A model generated the notes under the pieces. It was not told the DNA's origin and made no database searches. It saw only the letters and a list, made by a program, of their open reading frames with translations. DNA of 64,000 nt from JABAYQ01 sp018608925 (GTDB lineage: Bacteria > Bacteroidota > Bacteroidia > Flavobacteriales > UBA7312), in contig JASJHQ010000078.1 of the NCBI GenBank assembly GCA_037625715.1, positions 26,257-90,256 of the forward strand, read 5' to 3'. Shown piece after piece: positions 37,267 to 45,983 of this stretch (the stretch's first letter is position 1; each line of letters begins with the position of its first letter). Position numbers and translations under genes: made by a program.

Positions 37267-37960
37267 TATAATTTAGTAATTCATTTAGTCCCGTCAAAAC
37301 CAAATCAGGGGCTGCAAAGATGCTATTTTTTAATTCTTTATCAAAAAATTTAGCATCACCACCAGTTAATATTATTTGCAGATCAGGATAATCGGATTTA
37401 TAACGATTAATTATGCCATCTATTTCACAAATCATACCATTTATTACTCCCGATAGAATAGCGCTTTCGGTGCTATGACCAACAAGAGGATGTTCAATGC
37501 TAGGGCTTACTAATGGCAATTTTGAGGTTTGTTGGTGCAAGCTTTTAAAGCGCATATTTAGACCTGGAGAGATAGAACCTCCCAAATAAACGCCATCTTT
37601 TGTAAGTATATCGTAGGTAATGCAAGTACCAGAATCGATAGTTAATACGTTTTTTTCAGGAAATAATGCCCCTGCTGCCACCACTGCTGCAAGCCTATCC
37701 ATGCCTAAAGTTTTAGGAGTAGTACTTTTATTTACAATAGGTATTTTGGTGCTGTAGTCGAGATGCAAAAACCTGGGGTGATTGCGAAGCTGATCGGGGA
37801 TACTGTCCGATTTTACACTAGAAAACACAATGCTATGGGCTTTTTCGACATAGTCGGAAATAGACAGCCAACTGTCTACTACTTCTTTTTTGAGCAAAAT
37901 ATTGGCTTCAAAAAGAGCGATTTTTATGTGTGTGTTACCCTGATCTATTATTAACTTCAA
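37250..37960 (-). CDS. coaX: Type III pantothenate kinase CoaX
   Basis: A 236-residue kinase catalysing the first step of coenzyme A synthesis. Motifs: LIIDQGNTHIKIALF (phosphate 1), TPKTLGMDRLAAVVAA, VLTIDSGTCITYDIL (phosphate 2) and GGSISPGLNMRFKSLH. No ATG precedes the first motif; TTG at 37960 places LIIDQGN at residue 3 as in other CoaX proteins, whereas the TTG at 38050 would add a 30-residue unconserved extension that runs up to the tRNA promoter. Confidence 0.92.
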   Translation of the reverse strand: MKLIIDQGNTHIKIALFEANILLKKEVVDSWLSISDYVEKAHSIVFSSVKSDSIPDQLRNHPRFLHLDYSTKIPIVNKSTTPKTLGMDRLAAVVAAGALFPEKNVLTIDSGTCITYDILTKDGVYLGGSISPGLNMRFKSLHQQTSKLPLVSPSIEHPLVGHSTESAILSGVINGMICEIDGIINRYKSDYPDLQIILTGGDAKFFDKELKNSIFAAPDLVLTGLNELLNYNEANF

Positions 37961-38012
37961 AACGTAAGACTGTGTTTCAACAAATTTAACAAAAGGAAAA
38001 TGCAAAGAAATA

Positions 38013-38042
38013 TTTTTTAGATTAATTTTTTTTATACATTTG
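38013..38042 (+). promoter_or_regulatory. Promoter of tRNA-Phe
   Basis: Perfect -7 element TACATTTG at 38035-38042; a T run at 38013-38018 takes the -33 position (about 18-bp spacing). The tRNA starts 15 bp after the -7 box, which suits a short leader. Confidence 0.55.
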
Positions 38043-38056
38043 TCGCCCAATTAGTT

Positions 38057-38129
38057 GGTGCTATAGCTCAGTTGGTAGAGCAATGGACTGAAAATCCATG
38101 TGTCCCTGGTTCGAATCCTGGTAGCACCA
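38057..38129 (+). tRNA. tRNA-Phe (GAA)
   Basis: A 73-nt cloverleaf: acceptor arms GGTGCTA/TAGCACC, D arm GCTC-AGTTGGTAGA-GC, anticodon stem ATGGA/TCCAT with loop CTGAAAA (anticodon GAA at 38090-38092), variable loop, and T arm CCTGG-TTCGAAT-CCTGG. The discriminator base is A and CCA is not encoded. A terminator follows and then the accessory region begins, so this gene is a likely integration landmark. Confidence 0.97.
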
Positions 38130-38136
38130 CTTTTTC

Positions 38137-38171
38137 AAAAAACCCTTACAAGAAATTGTAAGGGTTTTTTT
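38137..38171 (+). terminator. Terminator after tRNA-Phe
   Basis: Perfect 15-bp inverted repeat (arms 38137-38151 and 38156-38170) closed by a GAAA tetraloop, with a T run at the right arm. Confidence 0.88.
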
Positions 38172-38179
38172 GTGCTTTT

Positions 38180-38259
38180 TTTTTAAAGCCGAAATGCCAT
38201 TCATACTAGATGAAAATTATACTCCTTAAAGCTTATCAGGCTTAATTAAATAATGATTA
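38180..38259 (+). repeat. 80-bp direct repeat, copy 1
   Basis: This 80-bp non-coding segment recurs at 39821-39900 with about six mismatches by eye and no gaps. Both copies open with TTTTTAAAGCCGAAATGCC and end just before a coding start. The pair brackets the 504-residue lipoprotein gene. It may be a duplicated leader/regulatory sequence, the scar of an insertion, or a small mobile repeat. Confidence 0.85.
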
Positions 38260-38269
38260 TTTTTAACAT

Positions 38270-39784
38270 ATGAAAACACATGAAACAAGAGGAAAACAAC
38301 TAAAAGAGAAATATAAATTTCATTGGAACAGAGAAATAACAAAAGTTCTAATACTTTCATTCTTATTAGTGTCATGCTCTAAAGATAATTTACAACCAAT
38401 AATTGAAGATTTTTATACAGGGGATTTTGATATTATAGATGGATACACTGATAAATTGTCATATCATATCGGAGATACAATCCATTTGTTTTTGAACACT
38501 GAACAAGACACAATGGCTTTAATAACAATAAATGATATAAATGGTAATGAAGTATGGGGACAAACGAAACAGATATTAAATCAAAATATCACAAATGAAA
38601 AGCCATGGAAAGATGGCTTTGGATATGACACTACAATAAGTATCGTTTTAAATGAAAATAAATTTGAAACTGGAGTGTTTTTTACAAATATTAATAATAT
38701 ACCAATTATCATCAAAAAACAACCATACGAAAGTACAAACTTACTTATAGTCTTGCCAACAAATACAATGCACGCATACACAACTAGTGGTGGAAAATCA
38801 TTTTACTATGATTTTATTTTAGGGAGGGAAGTTGCTGATGAATTAAGCTTTTTAAGGCCATATAGAAATTATGATCAAAGAAGAGGGTCTGTTGTCGAGA
38901 AATTAAGAGTCAGGCCAGGAATAAGTTGGCTATTCAATGAAGGTTATGATTGCAACTTTATAAGTGATTACGATATGGAGAACAAAAACTATGCATTAAA
39001 TAGCGATATCATAGTTATAGTTGGTCACTCCGAATTTTGGTCAAAAAAAGCTAGAATGAATTTTGACAACCATGTTGACAACGGAAAAAATGCTTTAATT
39101 TTATCTGGAAATACAATGTGGAAACAAATAGATTTCGAAGAAAATGGAAAAAAAATGTACTCCTATACTGACGATCATCCTGAAAAAAACATTTATCCAG
39201 ACAGACTTACTAGTGGATTTAGCGGAATTCAATCAACCAACAATTATACTGAAATAGGCCAATTTTATGAAACTTCAGAATATCCAGTTTACCCAAGCAT
39301 AGGTGCAGATTGGTGGAATGGCGGATATGGATATGGTGGCAATGCGGACACAATAGGATTTGGCCTCAATCAATTAGGAGGATATAAAATTCTAGACAAT
39401 CATTCTGCATTATTTAATGGAACTGGCATAGAAGTAAATGACATCTTCAACATCCCAACGAGAGAGTTCGATGGCTGCTTAGTTAAAGATTTTGATCAAG
39501 ATGGAAACCCCAAATTTGATACCACTCTTTTTCACAAAATAAATTATTACGGCTATAACATCGTTAACTTATCAGACAATGGTGTTAAACTTAATTATAG
39601 TGCTCTATTTGCTTTCCAGAAAAGCATTTCATCTGGGGTAATAATTAACACATCCTCACAAGATTGGTGCTATGAAACCGGATTAGGCTCAAGCCATAAA
39701 AACGCAGTCGTCATAAATAAAATAACAAAAAATATGATTGATGTTCTTCAACAAAATAATGCTTCAGAAATTTTATTTGATTAA
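38270..39784 (+). CDS. Lipoprotein resembling N,N-dimethylformamidase beta-subunit family
   Basis: A 504-residue predicted lipoprotein (about 24 polar residues, a hydrophobic segment, lipobox LLVSC near Cys36). Residues ~150-480 contain the pattern seen in the C-terminal domain of the N,N-dimethylformamidase large subunit and related proteins: TSGGKSFYYDF, LRPYRNYDQR, IVIVGHSEFWSKKARMNFDN and LILSGNTMWKQIDFE, a glutamine-amidotransferase-like alpha/beta fold. The N-terminal ~110 residues resemble a beta-sandwich (DKLSYHIGDTIHLFLNT). Relatives are mostly not enzymatically characterised, so real substrate is unknown and amidase activity is not asserted. It is bracketed by 80-bp direct repeats in an accessory region, suggesting recent acquisition. 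Confidence 0.68.
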   Translation: MKTHETRGKQLKEKYKFHWNREITKVLILSFLLVSCSKDNLQPIIEDFYTGDFDIIDGYTDKLSYHIGDTIHLFLNTEQDTMALITINDINGNEVWGQTKQILNQNITNEKPWKDGFGYDTTISIVLNENKFETGVFFTNINNIPIIIKKQPYESTNLLIVLPTNTMHAYTTSGGKSFYYDFILGREVADELSFLRPYRNYDQRRGSVVEKLRVRPGISWLFNEGYDCNFISDYDMENKNYALNSDIIVIVGHSEFWSKKARMNFDNHVDNGKNALILSGNTMWKQIDFEENGKKMYSYTDDHPEKNIYPDRLTSGFSGIQSTNNYTEIGQFYETSEYPVYPSIGADWWNGGYGYGGNADTIGFGLNQLGGYKILDNHSALFNGTGIEVNDIFNIPTREFDGCLVKDFDQDGNPKFDTTLFHKINYYGYNIVNLSDNGVKLNYSALFAFQKSISSGVIINTSSQDWCYETGLGSSHKNAVVINKITKNMIDVLQQNNASEILFD

Positions 39785-39802
39785 TGAATAAGAAAAAATA
39801 AT
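39783..39802 (+). repeat. 20-bp direct repeat, copy 1
   Basis: AATGAATAAGAAAAAATAAT at the 3' edge of the lipoprotein gene (overlapping its stop) recurs exactly at 39913-39932, directly over the start of the methyltransferase gene. Together with the 80-bp repeat it shows that the junctions on both sides of this interval share sequence. Confidence 0.8.
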
Positions 39803-39820
39803 AAAAACGAAAGTGAAGTG

Positions 39821-39900
39821 TTTTTAAAGCCGAAATGCCATTCATCCTAGATGAAAAATATACTCCTTAAAGCTTATCAAGTTTAATTAACTAATAATTA
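39821..39900 (+). repeat. 80-bp direct repeat, copy 2
   Basis: Second copy of the segment at 38180-38259, about six mismatches. It lies in the 146-bp gap between the lipoprotein gene and the restriction-modification locus, ending 30 bp before the latter's ATG. Confidence 0.85.
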
Positions 39901-39912
39901 AATGATTTGATA

Positions 39913-39932
39913 AATGAATAAGAAAAAATAAT
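39913..39932 (+). repeat. 20-bp direct repeat, copy 2
   Basis: Exact copy of 39783-39802. Its last two bases are the first two of the ATG of the methyltransferase gene. Confidence 0.8.
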
Positions 39933-41963
39933 GGCACAATCAATAGAACCAAATATTGCAGATTTAGCTAATGGATGGCTTAAATCATACAAACTACCAT
40001 ATAAATTAGAACAAGAATCAGTAAATGCTGAAATAGACAAAGCACTTTCTGACTACTTCACTAAAAATGGCGGAACAGGTGCAAATCGACCAGATGCAAA
40101 AATATTACTTGAAGATAAAAATTTAGACTTCTTCCCTATTCTTATTGAGTACAAAGGGTATAAAGACAAACTCGTAAAACTTGACAATGACAATCAAGTT
40201 GAAAATAGAACTGCGAAAAACGAACCGAATTTTAAGAACATTAATTCTTTTGCAGTAAATGGTGCTGTGCATTATGCAAATGCATTACTTCATCATACAA
40301 GTTATACCGATATAATCGCTATCGGAATGACAGGTTACAAAAACGAAAGAGGAGAAATTCAACACGAAATCGGTGTTTATCATGTTTCTAAAAGTAATCT
40401 GGGTGCAGGACAAGAGGTCGATAAATATTCAGATTTTTCATTTTTATCACCGAAAAACTTTGAGAAATTTATTGAGAAAGTCAAAACACTTCAACTATCA
40501 CAAGAAGAACTTGATAAATTAAAAGAGCAGAAAGAAAAAGAAATTGATGCCGTTTTATCAAAGCTAAATAATCATATTTACGAGAACGAAAGGGGTATCG
40601 ATTCTTCTATCGTGTTTATCTTTTAGCCGCTTCAATTATTGCTACACTTGGAATACAAGGCAAAGTTGCACCACTCGAAAAATCAGATTTAAAATCATCA
40701 ACTGAAACAGGAAATAAAGACGTTGACATTCTAATTAGAAAGATTGAAGCATTTTTAGTCGAAAAAAAAACCTGAAGAAAAGAAAAAATACATACTTAGT
40801 GCCCTAAATAACATTCTTACCGCCAACAATATTAACAATGTTAAAGATGGTGAAAGTCAACTTAAAAGAGTGTTTACAAAAATTGTAGATGATTTAGGCA
40901 TCTATTATAAAATAGGTTTAACAACAGATTTTACAGGAAAACTATTCAACGAAATGTACGGTTGGTTTGGTTTTAGTGAAGATAAGTTGAATGATGTAGT
41001 GCTTACACCATCGTATATAGCTACTTTATTAGTAAGACTATCACGTGTAAATAAAGACTCTTATGTGTGGGATTTTGCCACAGGTTCTGCAGGTTTATTG
41101 GTTGCTGCTATGAACGAAATGCTTATTGATGCCAAAAACACCATTAAATCGCCTGATGAACTTACACAAAAACAATTGCTAATAAAGGCTGAACAATTGC
41201 ATTGGCTAGAATTGCTACCTGAAGTCTATATGCTAGCGATTTTAAATATGATAATGATGGGCGATGGAAGCTCTAATATTTTAAATATAGATTCATTAAC
41301 TAATTTTGATGGAAAATATGGTTTTGGTAAAACAGATAGTAATTTTCCTGCCGATGCCTTTATATTAAATCCGCCTTATTCTGCATCAGGTAACGGAATG
41401 AACTTTGTGGAAAGAGCATTGGATATGATGAATAAAGGCTACGCATCAATTATTATTCAAAACTCATCAGGTTCAGGTAAAGCAGTTGATTATAACAAAA
41501 GAATTTTATCCAAACACTCGCTTTTGGCAAGTATTAAAATGCCAGTTGATATTTTTATTGGCAAATCCAGCGTACAAACTCAAATCTATGTTTTTAAAGT
41601 AAATGAAAAACATCATAAAGACGATGTAGTGAAATTTATTGATTTTACAAATGATGGTTATACAAGGTCAAACAGAAAAAAATCTACTAATAATCTAAAG
41701 GATACCGATAGCGCAAAGGATCGTTATCAGGAGGTTGTTAATCTTGTGCGATTTGGAAAGAGTAAGCTCAAAATCTTTACCGAAAAAGATTACTACGAAG
41801 GCTATATTGACCCAAATAATGGAGCCGATTGGAATCAGTCAGCACCAAATAATACAAAACCAACGGTTCAGGACTTCGAAAAACAGTTGGCGATTATTTG
41901 GCTTATGAAATCAGCACTTTACTAAAACAAAATAATATAGATGAAGAAGTGGGAAAGCACTAA
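39931..41963 (+). pseudogene. BcgI-like restriction endonuclease-methyltransferase, frameshifted
   Basis: Joined across frames, this encodes ~677 residues: an N-terminal PD-(D/E)xK-like nuclease (RPDAK at 40087, IEYK at 40144-40155), a helical linker, then an N6-adenine methyltransferase with SAM motif DFATGSAGLL (41071-41100) and catalytic NPPY (41368-41379). That layout and length match the RM subunit of type IIB/IIG BcgI-like enzymes. Three frame breaks are visible: a missing T near 40605 (restores DSFYRVYLLAASIIATLG), an extra A in the nine-A run at 40762-40770 (restores LVEKKPEEKKKYILSAL), and a missing A near 41879-41883 (restores FEKTVGDYLAYEISTLLK). All lie in short homopolymers; the protein between them is well preserved, so the damage is recent or artefactual. 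Confidence 0.8.
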
Positions 41964-43101
41964 CCCCACTCAATGACAAGTTAAAAAATATTGAGTGGTG
42001 TGAATTTAGAATTGGTGATTTGTTTGAAGTAACGAGAGGTTTGTCAATGTATGTGAAAGACAAAGAATCATTTGTCTATGTATCCAAAAGTGACCCTAAT
42101 GCAATTCCTCTTGTTCAACAAATGAATCACAGCAATGGAATAAGTGCTTGTGTAGATAAAAACAAATTACCTTCAAAATTTAGGAATAAAATTGAGAAAG
42201 CTGGTAAAATTTCAACAAATCCAGACCAACCATTAAGCTATTATCAAGAAAATTGTTTCATTGGAATTCTGTAATTATAATTGATACAAGCAAATTATCC
42301 AAGAATCAAGCTTTATATCTAGTCGGTGAAATCCAAAGAATCAGGGAAGGAAGTACTTGGAATGATAAATTTCCTAAATCAGAAGTGAAAATTGCCAAAA
42401 TCCAATTACCTACTAAAAATTCAAAAGTAGATTATGATTTTATAGAAAGTTTTGTTGCTGGTATTGAGGCTGAACGAATTGAAAATGTGGAAAAATATCT
42501 TTCTGAAATTGGATTAAGCGATTATCGCTTAACAAATGAAGAAAGTCAAGCAATAGAAAACTTTGAAAATCTCAATTGGAGTATTTTTAACCTTGAAAAT
42601 CTATTTGGAAAATCTACTCGTGGAAGACGATTAAAAAGTGCTGACAGAATTTCAGGTGCTTTACCTTTTATCACCGCAGGAGAAACTGACGAAGGAGTTT
42701 CTGCTTTTATTGGAAATGACGTTAAAGTTTTTTTAGCAAACACGACCACTATTGATATGTTCGGTTCAGCTAAATATAGAAACTTCAAATATGGCGGAGA
42801 TGACCATATAGCAGTTGTTCATACTGGCAATCTTCCAAAATGCGCATCTGTTTTTGTTACTTCAGCAATTCATAAATCATCATACAACGGACAGTTCAAC
42901 TATGGTAGAAACTTCTACGCAAAGGATGCTGACGTATTAGACATATCGCTTCCAATAAAAGACGGAAAACCTGACTATGAAACTATGGAGACTGTAATTT
43001 CTGCCATTCATAAATTGGTAATTAAAGACGTGGTTTTGTATCTCGAGAGAAAAAAGAAAGAAATATACAAGGATTTTAAAACTGAAAATTTAACAGCATA
43101 G
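41945..43101 (+). pseudogene. Restriction specificity (S) subunit, frameshifted
   Basis: Two target-recognition domains can be read: the first starts KNIEWCEFRIGDLFEVTRG (from ~41984), the second NLNWSIFNLENLFGKSTRG (from ~42565), each opening with the W-x-x-F-x-x-x-L-F pattern of S subunits. The first frame ends at 42274; adding one base near 42264 joins IG to NSVIIIDTSKLSKNQALYLV and continues to 43101, giving ~380 residues. No ATG, GTG or TTG exists in frame before the first domain; adding one base near 41957 would instead fuse it to the end of the methyltransferase (EEVGKALTPLNDKL). So either the start has been lost or M and S were one chain. The 3' end overlaps the convergent HxlR gene by 26 bp. 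Confidence 0.75.
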
Positions 43102-43498
43102 AATTATATCTATCTTGAAAGGTTTCAATAATTAAATTCTTGTCAGAATTCAAGCCTTCAATATCATCTATTTCATTAAATTCTCCCATATTGGTATCTC
43201 CCCATAAACAGAATTCAATGATAATTGGAGTTAAGCGAATCCCTTTTTCTGTCAATAAATAAATATTCTCTTTTTTATTTTCAGGAATTTTTGTTTTGGA
43301 TATTAAGTTGTAAGATTCCAACAATTTTAATCGAGCAGATAATATACTTGGCGCAATCTTTTCGTCTGAATCAGACATTTCCTTGAAGGTTTTTTTATGT
43401 TTAAGGAGCATATCCCTAATAATTAACAAAGACCATTTATCACCAATAATATCGAGTGTGGAAGAGATTGGGCACCCAGAACGAAATTTTTTTTTCAT
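43076..43498 (-). CDS. HxlR-family winged-helix transcriptional regulator
   Basis: A 140-residue DNA-binding protein. The N-terminal KKFRSGCPISSTLDIIGDKW with a conserved Cys and the following SLLIIRDMLL ... FKEM ... ILSARLKLLESYNLISK are the HxlR wHTH signature. Many relatives sense electrophiles or redox state and repress a divergent gene. It is divergent from the membrane protein genes at 43588 and 44294, which are its likely targets. ATG at 43498 is preferred to a TTG 24 bp upstream. Confidence 0.88.
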   Translation of the reverse strand: MKKKFRSGCPISSTLDIIGDKWSLLIIRDMLLKHKKTFKEMSDSDEKIAPSILSARLKLLESYNLISKTKIPENKKENIYLLTEKGIRLTPIIIEFCLWGDTNMGEFNEIDDIEGLNSDKNLIIETFQDRYNSMLLNFQF

Positions 43499-43587
43499 TT
43501 CTTTATCGCTTATTACTATCAAATCGAAAGTAATAGTTAGTTTTGCTATCGAATTAAAATCAAAATTACGAAATTAAAATTACAATT

Positions 43588-44286
43588 ATGTTAGCAGGAC
43601 ATTTTACAACCGCTTTAATAGCCAAACAAAAATTCCCAAAAGGAACACTACTTTATTTCTTAATATTATCACAATTACAAGATTTTTTGTGGTTTACTTT
43701 TCATTATTTAGGATTGGAAACTACAGAGCCAAGCGATGCTTTTGATGCCACTTTGGTTAATATGGCAGTGGATATGTTATATAGCCACGACCTATTACCC
43801 CAAATAATATGGCTTGCTTTTGCTTTTATTCTTGGGAAGTTGCTTTTTAAAAGCACACAAATAGGATTAGTGAGTATGGCATTAGTATCCGTCCATTTTG
43901 TTTTAGATTTCTTTTCAGGTCATATGCACCATCTTTTTGGGGCAGATACTATGGAAGCAGGCCTCGGTTTGTATGCTTCAAATCCTTATTTAGCAATTGC
44001 TATCGAGGCTATATTTAGCGTTGCAGCACTTTGGTATTTCTTTAGAGAAGAAAACAAAAAGGGCATCCTCCGAACCACTAAAAATAAAGTTGCTATTATT
44101 TCTGTTTTCGCCTATGGAATTATTTTCATGTTACTTATTGCCAATAACTCTTTTAGAGAATTATTTAGCATTCCCGAATTTAATTTAGGTTTCAACACCA
44201 ATATTCCCACCCTTATTTTCACTTATGTAGCTTTGCTTTATTGCTTAAATTATTTTGTGCCTAAGTTTACCCTTGATAAAAAATAA
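43588..44286 (+). CDS. Multi-pass membrane protein, unknown function
   Basis: A 232-residue protein with about six or seven hydrophobic helices. It opens MLAGHFTTALIAKQKFPKGT, a short motif with His that resembles the metal-dependent-hydrolase-like YdjM/DUF457 membrane family, and contains LVSVHFVLDFFSGHMHHLFGA, a histidine-rich membrane-edge motif with possible metal ligands. No confident family name. Divergent from the HxlR gene and followed 7 bp later by another membrane protein; likely a small regulated cassette. Confidence 0.65.
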   Translation: MLAGHFTTALIAKQKFPKGTLLYFLILSQLQDFLWFTFHYLGLETTEPSDAFDATLVNMAVDMLYSHDLLPQIIWLAFAFILGKLLFKSTQIGLVSMALVSVHFVLDFFSGHMHHLFGADTMEAGLGLYASNPYLAIAIEAIFSVAALWYFFREENKKGILRTTKNKVAIISVFAYGIIFMLLIANNSFRELFSIPEFNLGFNTNIPTLIFTYVALLYCLNYFVPKFTLDKK

Positions 44287-44293
44287 TACGTCT

Positions 44294-45091
44294 ATGACTG
44301 AAGGAATATTAAGCTTTCTTGAAGAATTAAAACTTCGGAACGAACCCATGTTTTATTTCGGTTTGCTGTGCTTTATTTTGTCAATCGTTTTAATCGTTTT
44401 AACAAAAACAAGCGTTACCCAAGTTCAAGGAGTAAATTCTTGGTATAAACCTTTTAAATTTGCTATTTCGATAGGATTATTTTCTTGGACAATGGCTTGG
44501 TATTGTCATTATTTATCCAATTTCAATCCAACACCGTTTAATTGGACGGTAATCATTTTATTTGGTTTTGAACTTGTTTACATTATTTTTCAAGCCTATA
44601 AAGGACAATTATCGCATTTCAATGTAAGCACACCAACTTATTCAATGTTGTATTCTCTAATGGGATTAGCAGCAACAATTGTTACACTTTATACTGCTTA
44701 TATTGGATTGTTATTTTTCACACAAAGTTTTCCAAATTTGCAAAACCATTATGTTTGGGCTATTCGTTTGGGAATACTAATATTTGTTGTTTTTTCATTT
44801 GAAGGCGCTTTAATGGGTTCTAGAATGAACCATAGTGTAGGAGCAATAAATGATAACTCAAATTGGCTTATAGTCGGTTGGAGCAAAACTGTTGGAGACC
44901 TACGTGTTTCACATTTTATAGGAATGCACGCTTTGCAATTACTTCCATTACTGTCTTTTTATGTTTTTAAAAACACAAAGGTAACCATCATTATTTCAGT
45001 GCTCTACGCAGTTCTTGCTGTCACAACATTAGTTCAAGCATTAAATGGGAAACCCATTTTTTCACAAAACGAACAAAAGGAATCGCAATAA
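44294..45091 (+). CDS. Multi-pass membrane protein, unknown function
   Basis: A 265-residue protein with about seven helices. Polar conserved-looking motifs between helices are NSWYKPFKFAISIGLFSWTM, GALMGSRMNHSVGA and GDLRVSHFIGMHALQLLPLL, the last with two His in a membrane context, suggesting a ligand- or cofactor-binding role. I do not recognise a characterised family. ATG at 44294 lies just after the upstream stop and is preferred to an earlier in-frame TTG-type start at 44255 inside the previous gene. A strong terminator follows. Confidence 0.65.
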   Translation: MTEGILSFLEELKLRNEPMFYFGLLCFILSIVLIVLTKTSVTQVQGVNSWYKPFKFAISIGLFSWTMAWYCHYLSNFNPTPFNWTVIILFGFELVYIIFQAYKGQLSHFNVSTPTYSMLYSLMGLAATIVTLYTAYIGLLFFTQSFPNLQNHYVWAIRLGILIFVVFSFEGALMGSRMNHSVGAINDNSNWLIVGWSKTVGDLRVSHFIGMHALQLLPLLSFYVFKNTKVTIIISVLYAVLAVTTLVQALNGKPIFSQNEQKESQ

Positions 45092-45111
45092 AACGGAATA
45101 CAAAAAGGTAT

Positions 45112-45143
45112 AAAAGCGATAGGATTTTTATCCTATCGCTTTT
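45112..45143. terminator. Bidirectional terminator between membrane cassette and mscS
   Basis: Perfect 14-bp inverted repeat (arms 45112-45125 and 45130-45143), 4-nt loop, A and T flanks. Convergent genes end on both sides. Confidence 0.88.
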
Positions 45144-45164
45144 TAATGATTAGTTCTTTATTTT

Positions 45165-45983
45165 TTACGAATTACGCACATGTACATCCATTTGAGGGAA
45201 AGGTATGTTTAGTCCTTCTTTAGAAAATCTGGTATATACGTTTTCGTTCATCGCGAAGAAAACATCCCAATAGTGCTCGTGTTTTGCCCAGGCACGAACC
45301 GTGAAGTTTACCGAACTATCGGCCAAAGCTTCTACAGCTACAAAAGGCGCTGGAGACTGTACAATTTTAGGATCAGAATTCATTAAGCTATTCAAAACTT
45401 CTTAGGCTTTTACCACGTCGTCTCCGTAAGCAATGCTTACTGTCCAATCAACTCTTCTTAATGGTTCGGTACTATAGTTTATTAAAGAACCGTTAGACAA
45501 AGGCCCGTTTGGAATAATTATAGTTTTGTTGTCTAATGTATTTAATACGGTTACAAATAAGGAAACCTCCTTTACTATACCTAAATAGCCTTGGGCTTCT
45601 ATAAGATCTGCCTTTACAAAGGGTTTGAATAACAAAATAATTACTCCGCCTGCAAAGTTTTGCAAAGTACCCGACAATGCCATACCGATAGCCAAACCTG
45701 CAGCTGCTAAAAGAGCTGCAAATGATGTTGTTTCTATTCCTAAAATGCCAATTACCGAAATATATAATACAGCCTGAAGTCCGAAGCTGAGCATAGATAT
45801 TAAGAAAGGACGCAAAGTATCATCGGTTCTACTTTTTTCCATTTGGTTTGAAATTATCTTCACTACCTTGGATATAATTATCCGCCCTACCCACATTACA
45901 ATTAGAGCTAATACAATCGACTTTACAATAGGAAGTATTGTTCCTGTAAAAGCCTCACTACTAAACATTTTTTCGAAATCCAT
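45165..45983 (-). pseudogene. mscS: MscS-type mechanosensitive channel with in-frame stop
   Basis: The full frame would encode ~272 residues of a small MscS: N-terminal helices, pore helix TM3 with AAAGLAIGMALSGTLQNFAGGVIILLFKP (positions of Ala/Gly as in MscS; quoted in part), the beta domain (EAQGYLGIVKEVSLFVTVLN, IIIPNGPLSNGSLINYS) and the C-terminal alpha/beta domain. A TAA at 45402-45404 interrupts the frame after YGDDVVKA, exactly where homologues have a Lys/Glu-type residue; the frame resumes with EVLNSLMNSDPK and runs to a normal C-terminus. This is a substitution, not an indel. Without readthrough the product loses ~76 residues of the cytoplasmic cage and is probably non-functional. 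Confidence 0.85.

Noticed and set aside
37961..38050. A 30-residue N-terminal extension of CoaX from TTG 38050.
   Set aside because: The extension would overlap the tRNA promoter, is not like CoaX N-termini, and TTG 37960 gives the normal start of the family.
40560..41963. Programmed ribosomal frameshifting in the methyltransferase gene.
   Set aside because: Three separate shifts of mixed direction in ordinary homopolymers, plus two more in the S part, are not like a single slippery site with a stimulatory structure; mutation or sequencing error is simpler.
38130..43101. An integrase-driven genomic island or insertion sequence.
   Set aside because: No integrase, transposase, or terminal inverted repeat was found, and no second copy of the tRNA 3' end is visible in the window; only direct repeats support mobility.
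39931..43101. A complete type I (HsdRMS) system.
   Set aside because: No HsdR helicase gene is present; the nuclease motif lies at the N-terminus of the methyltransferase chain, which fits BcgI-like type IIB/IIG enzymes.
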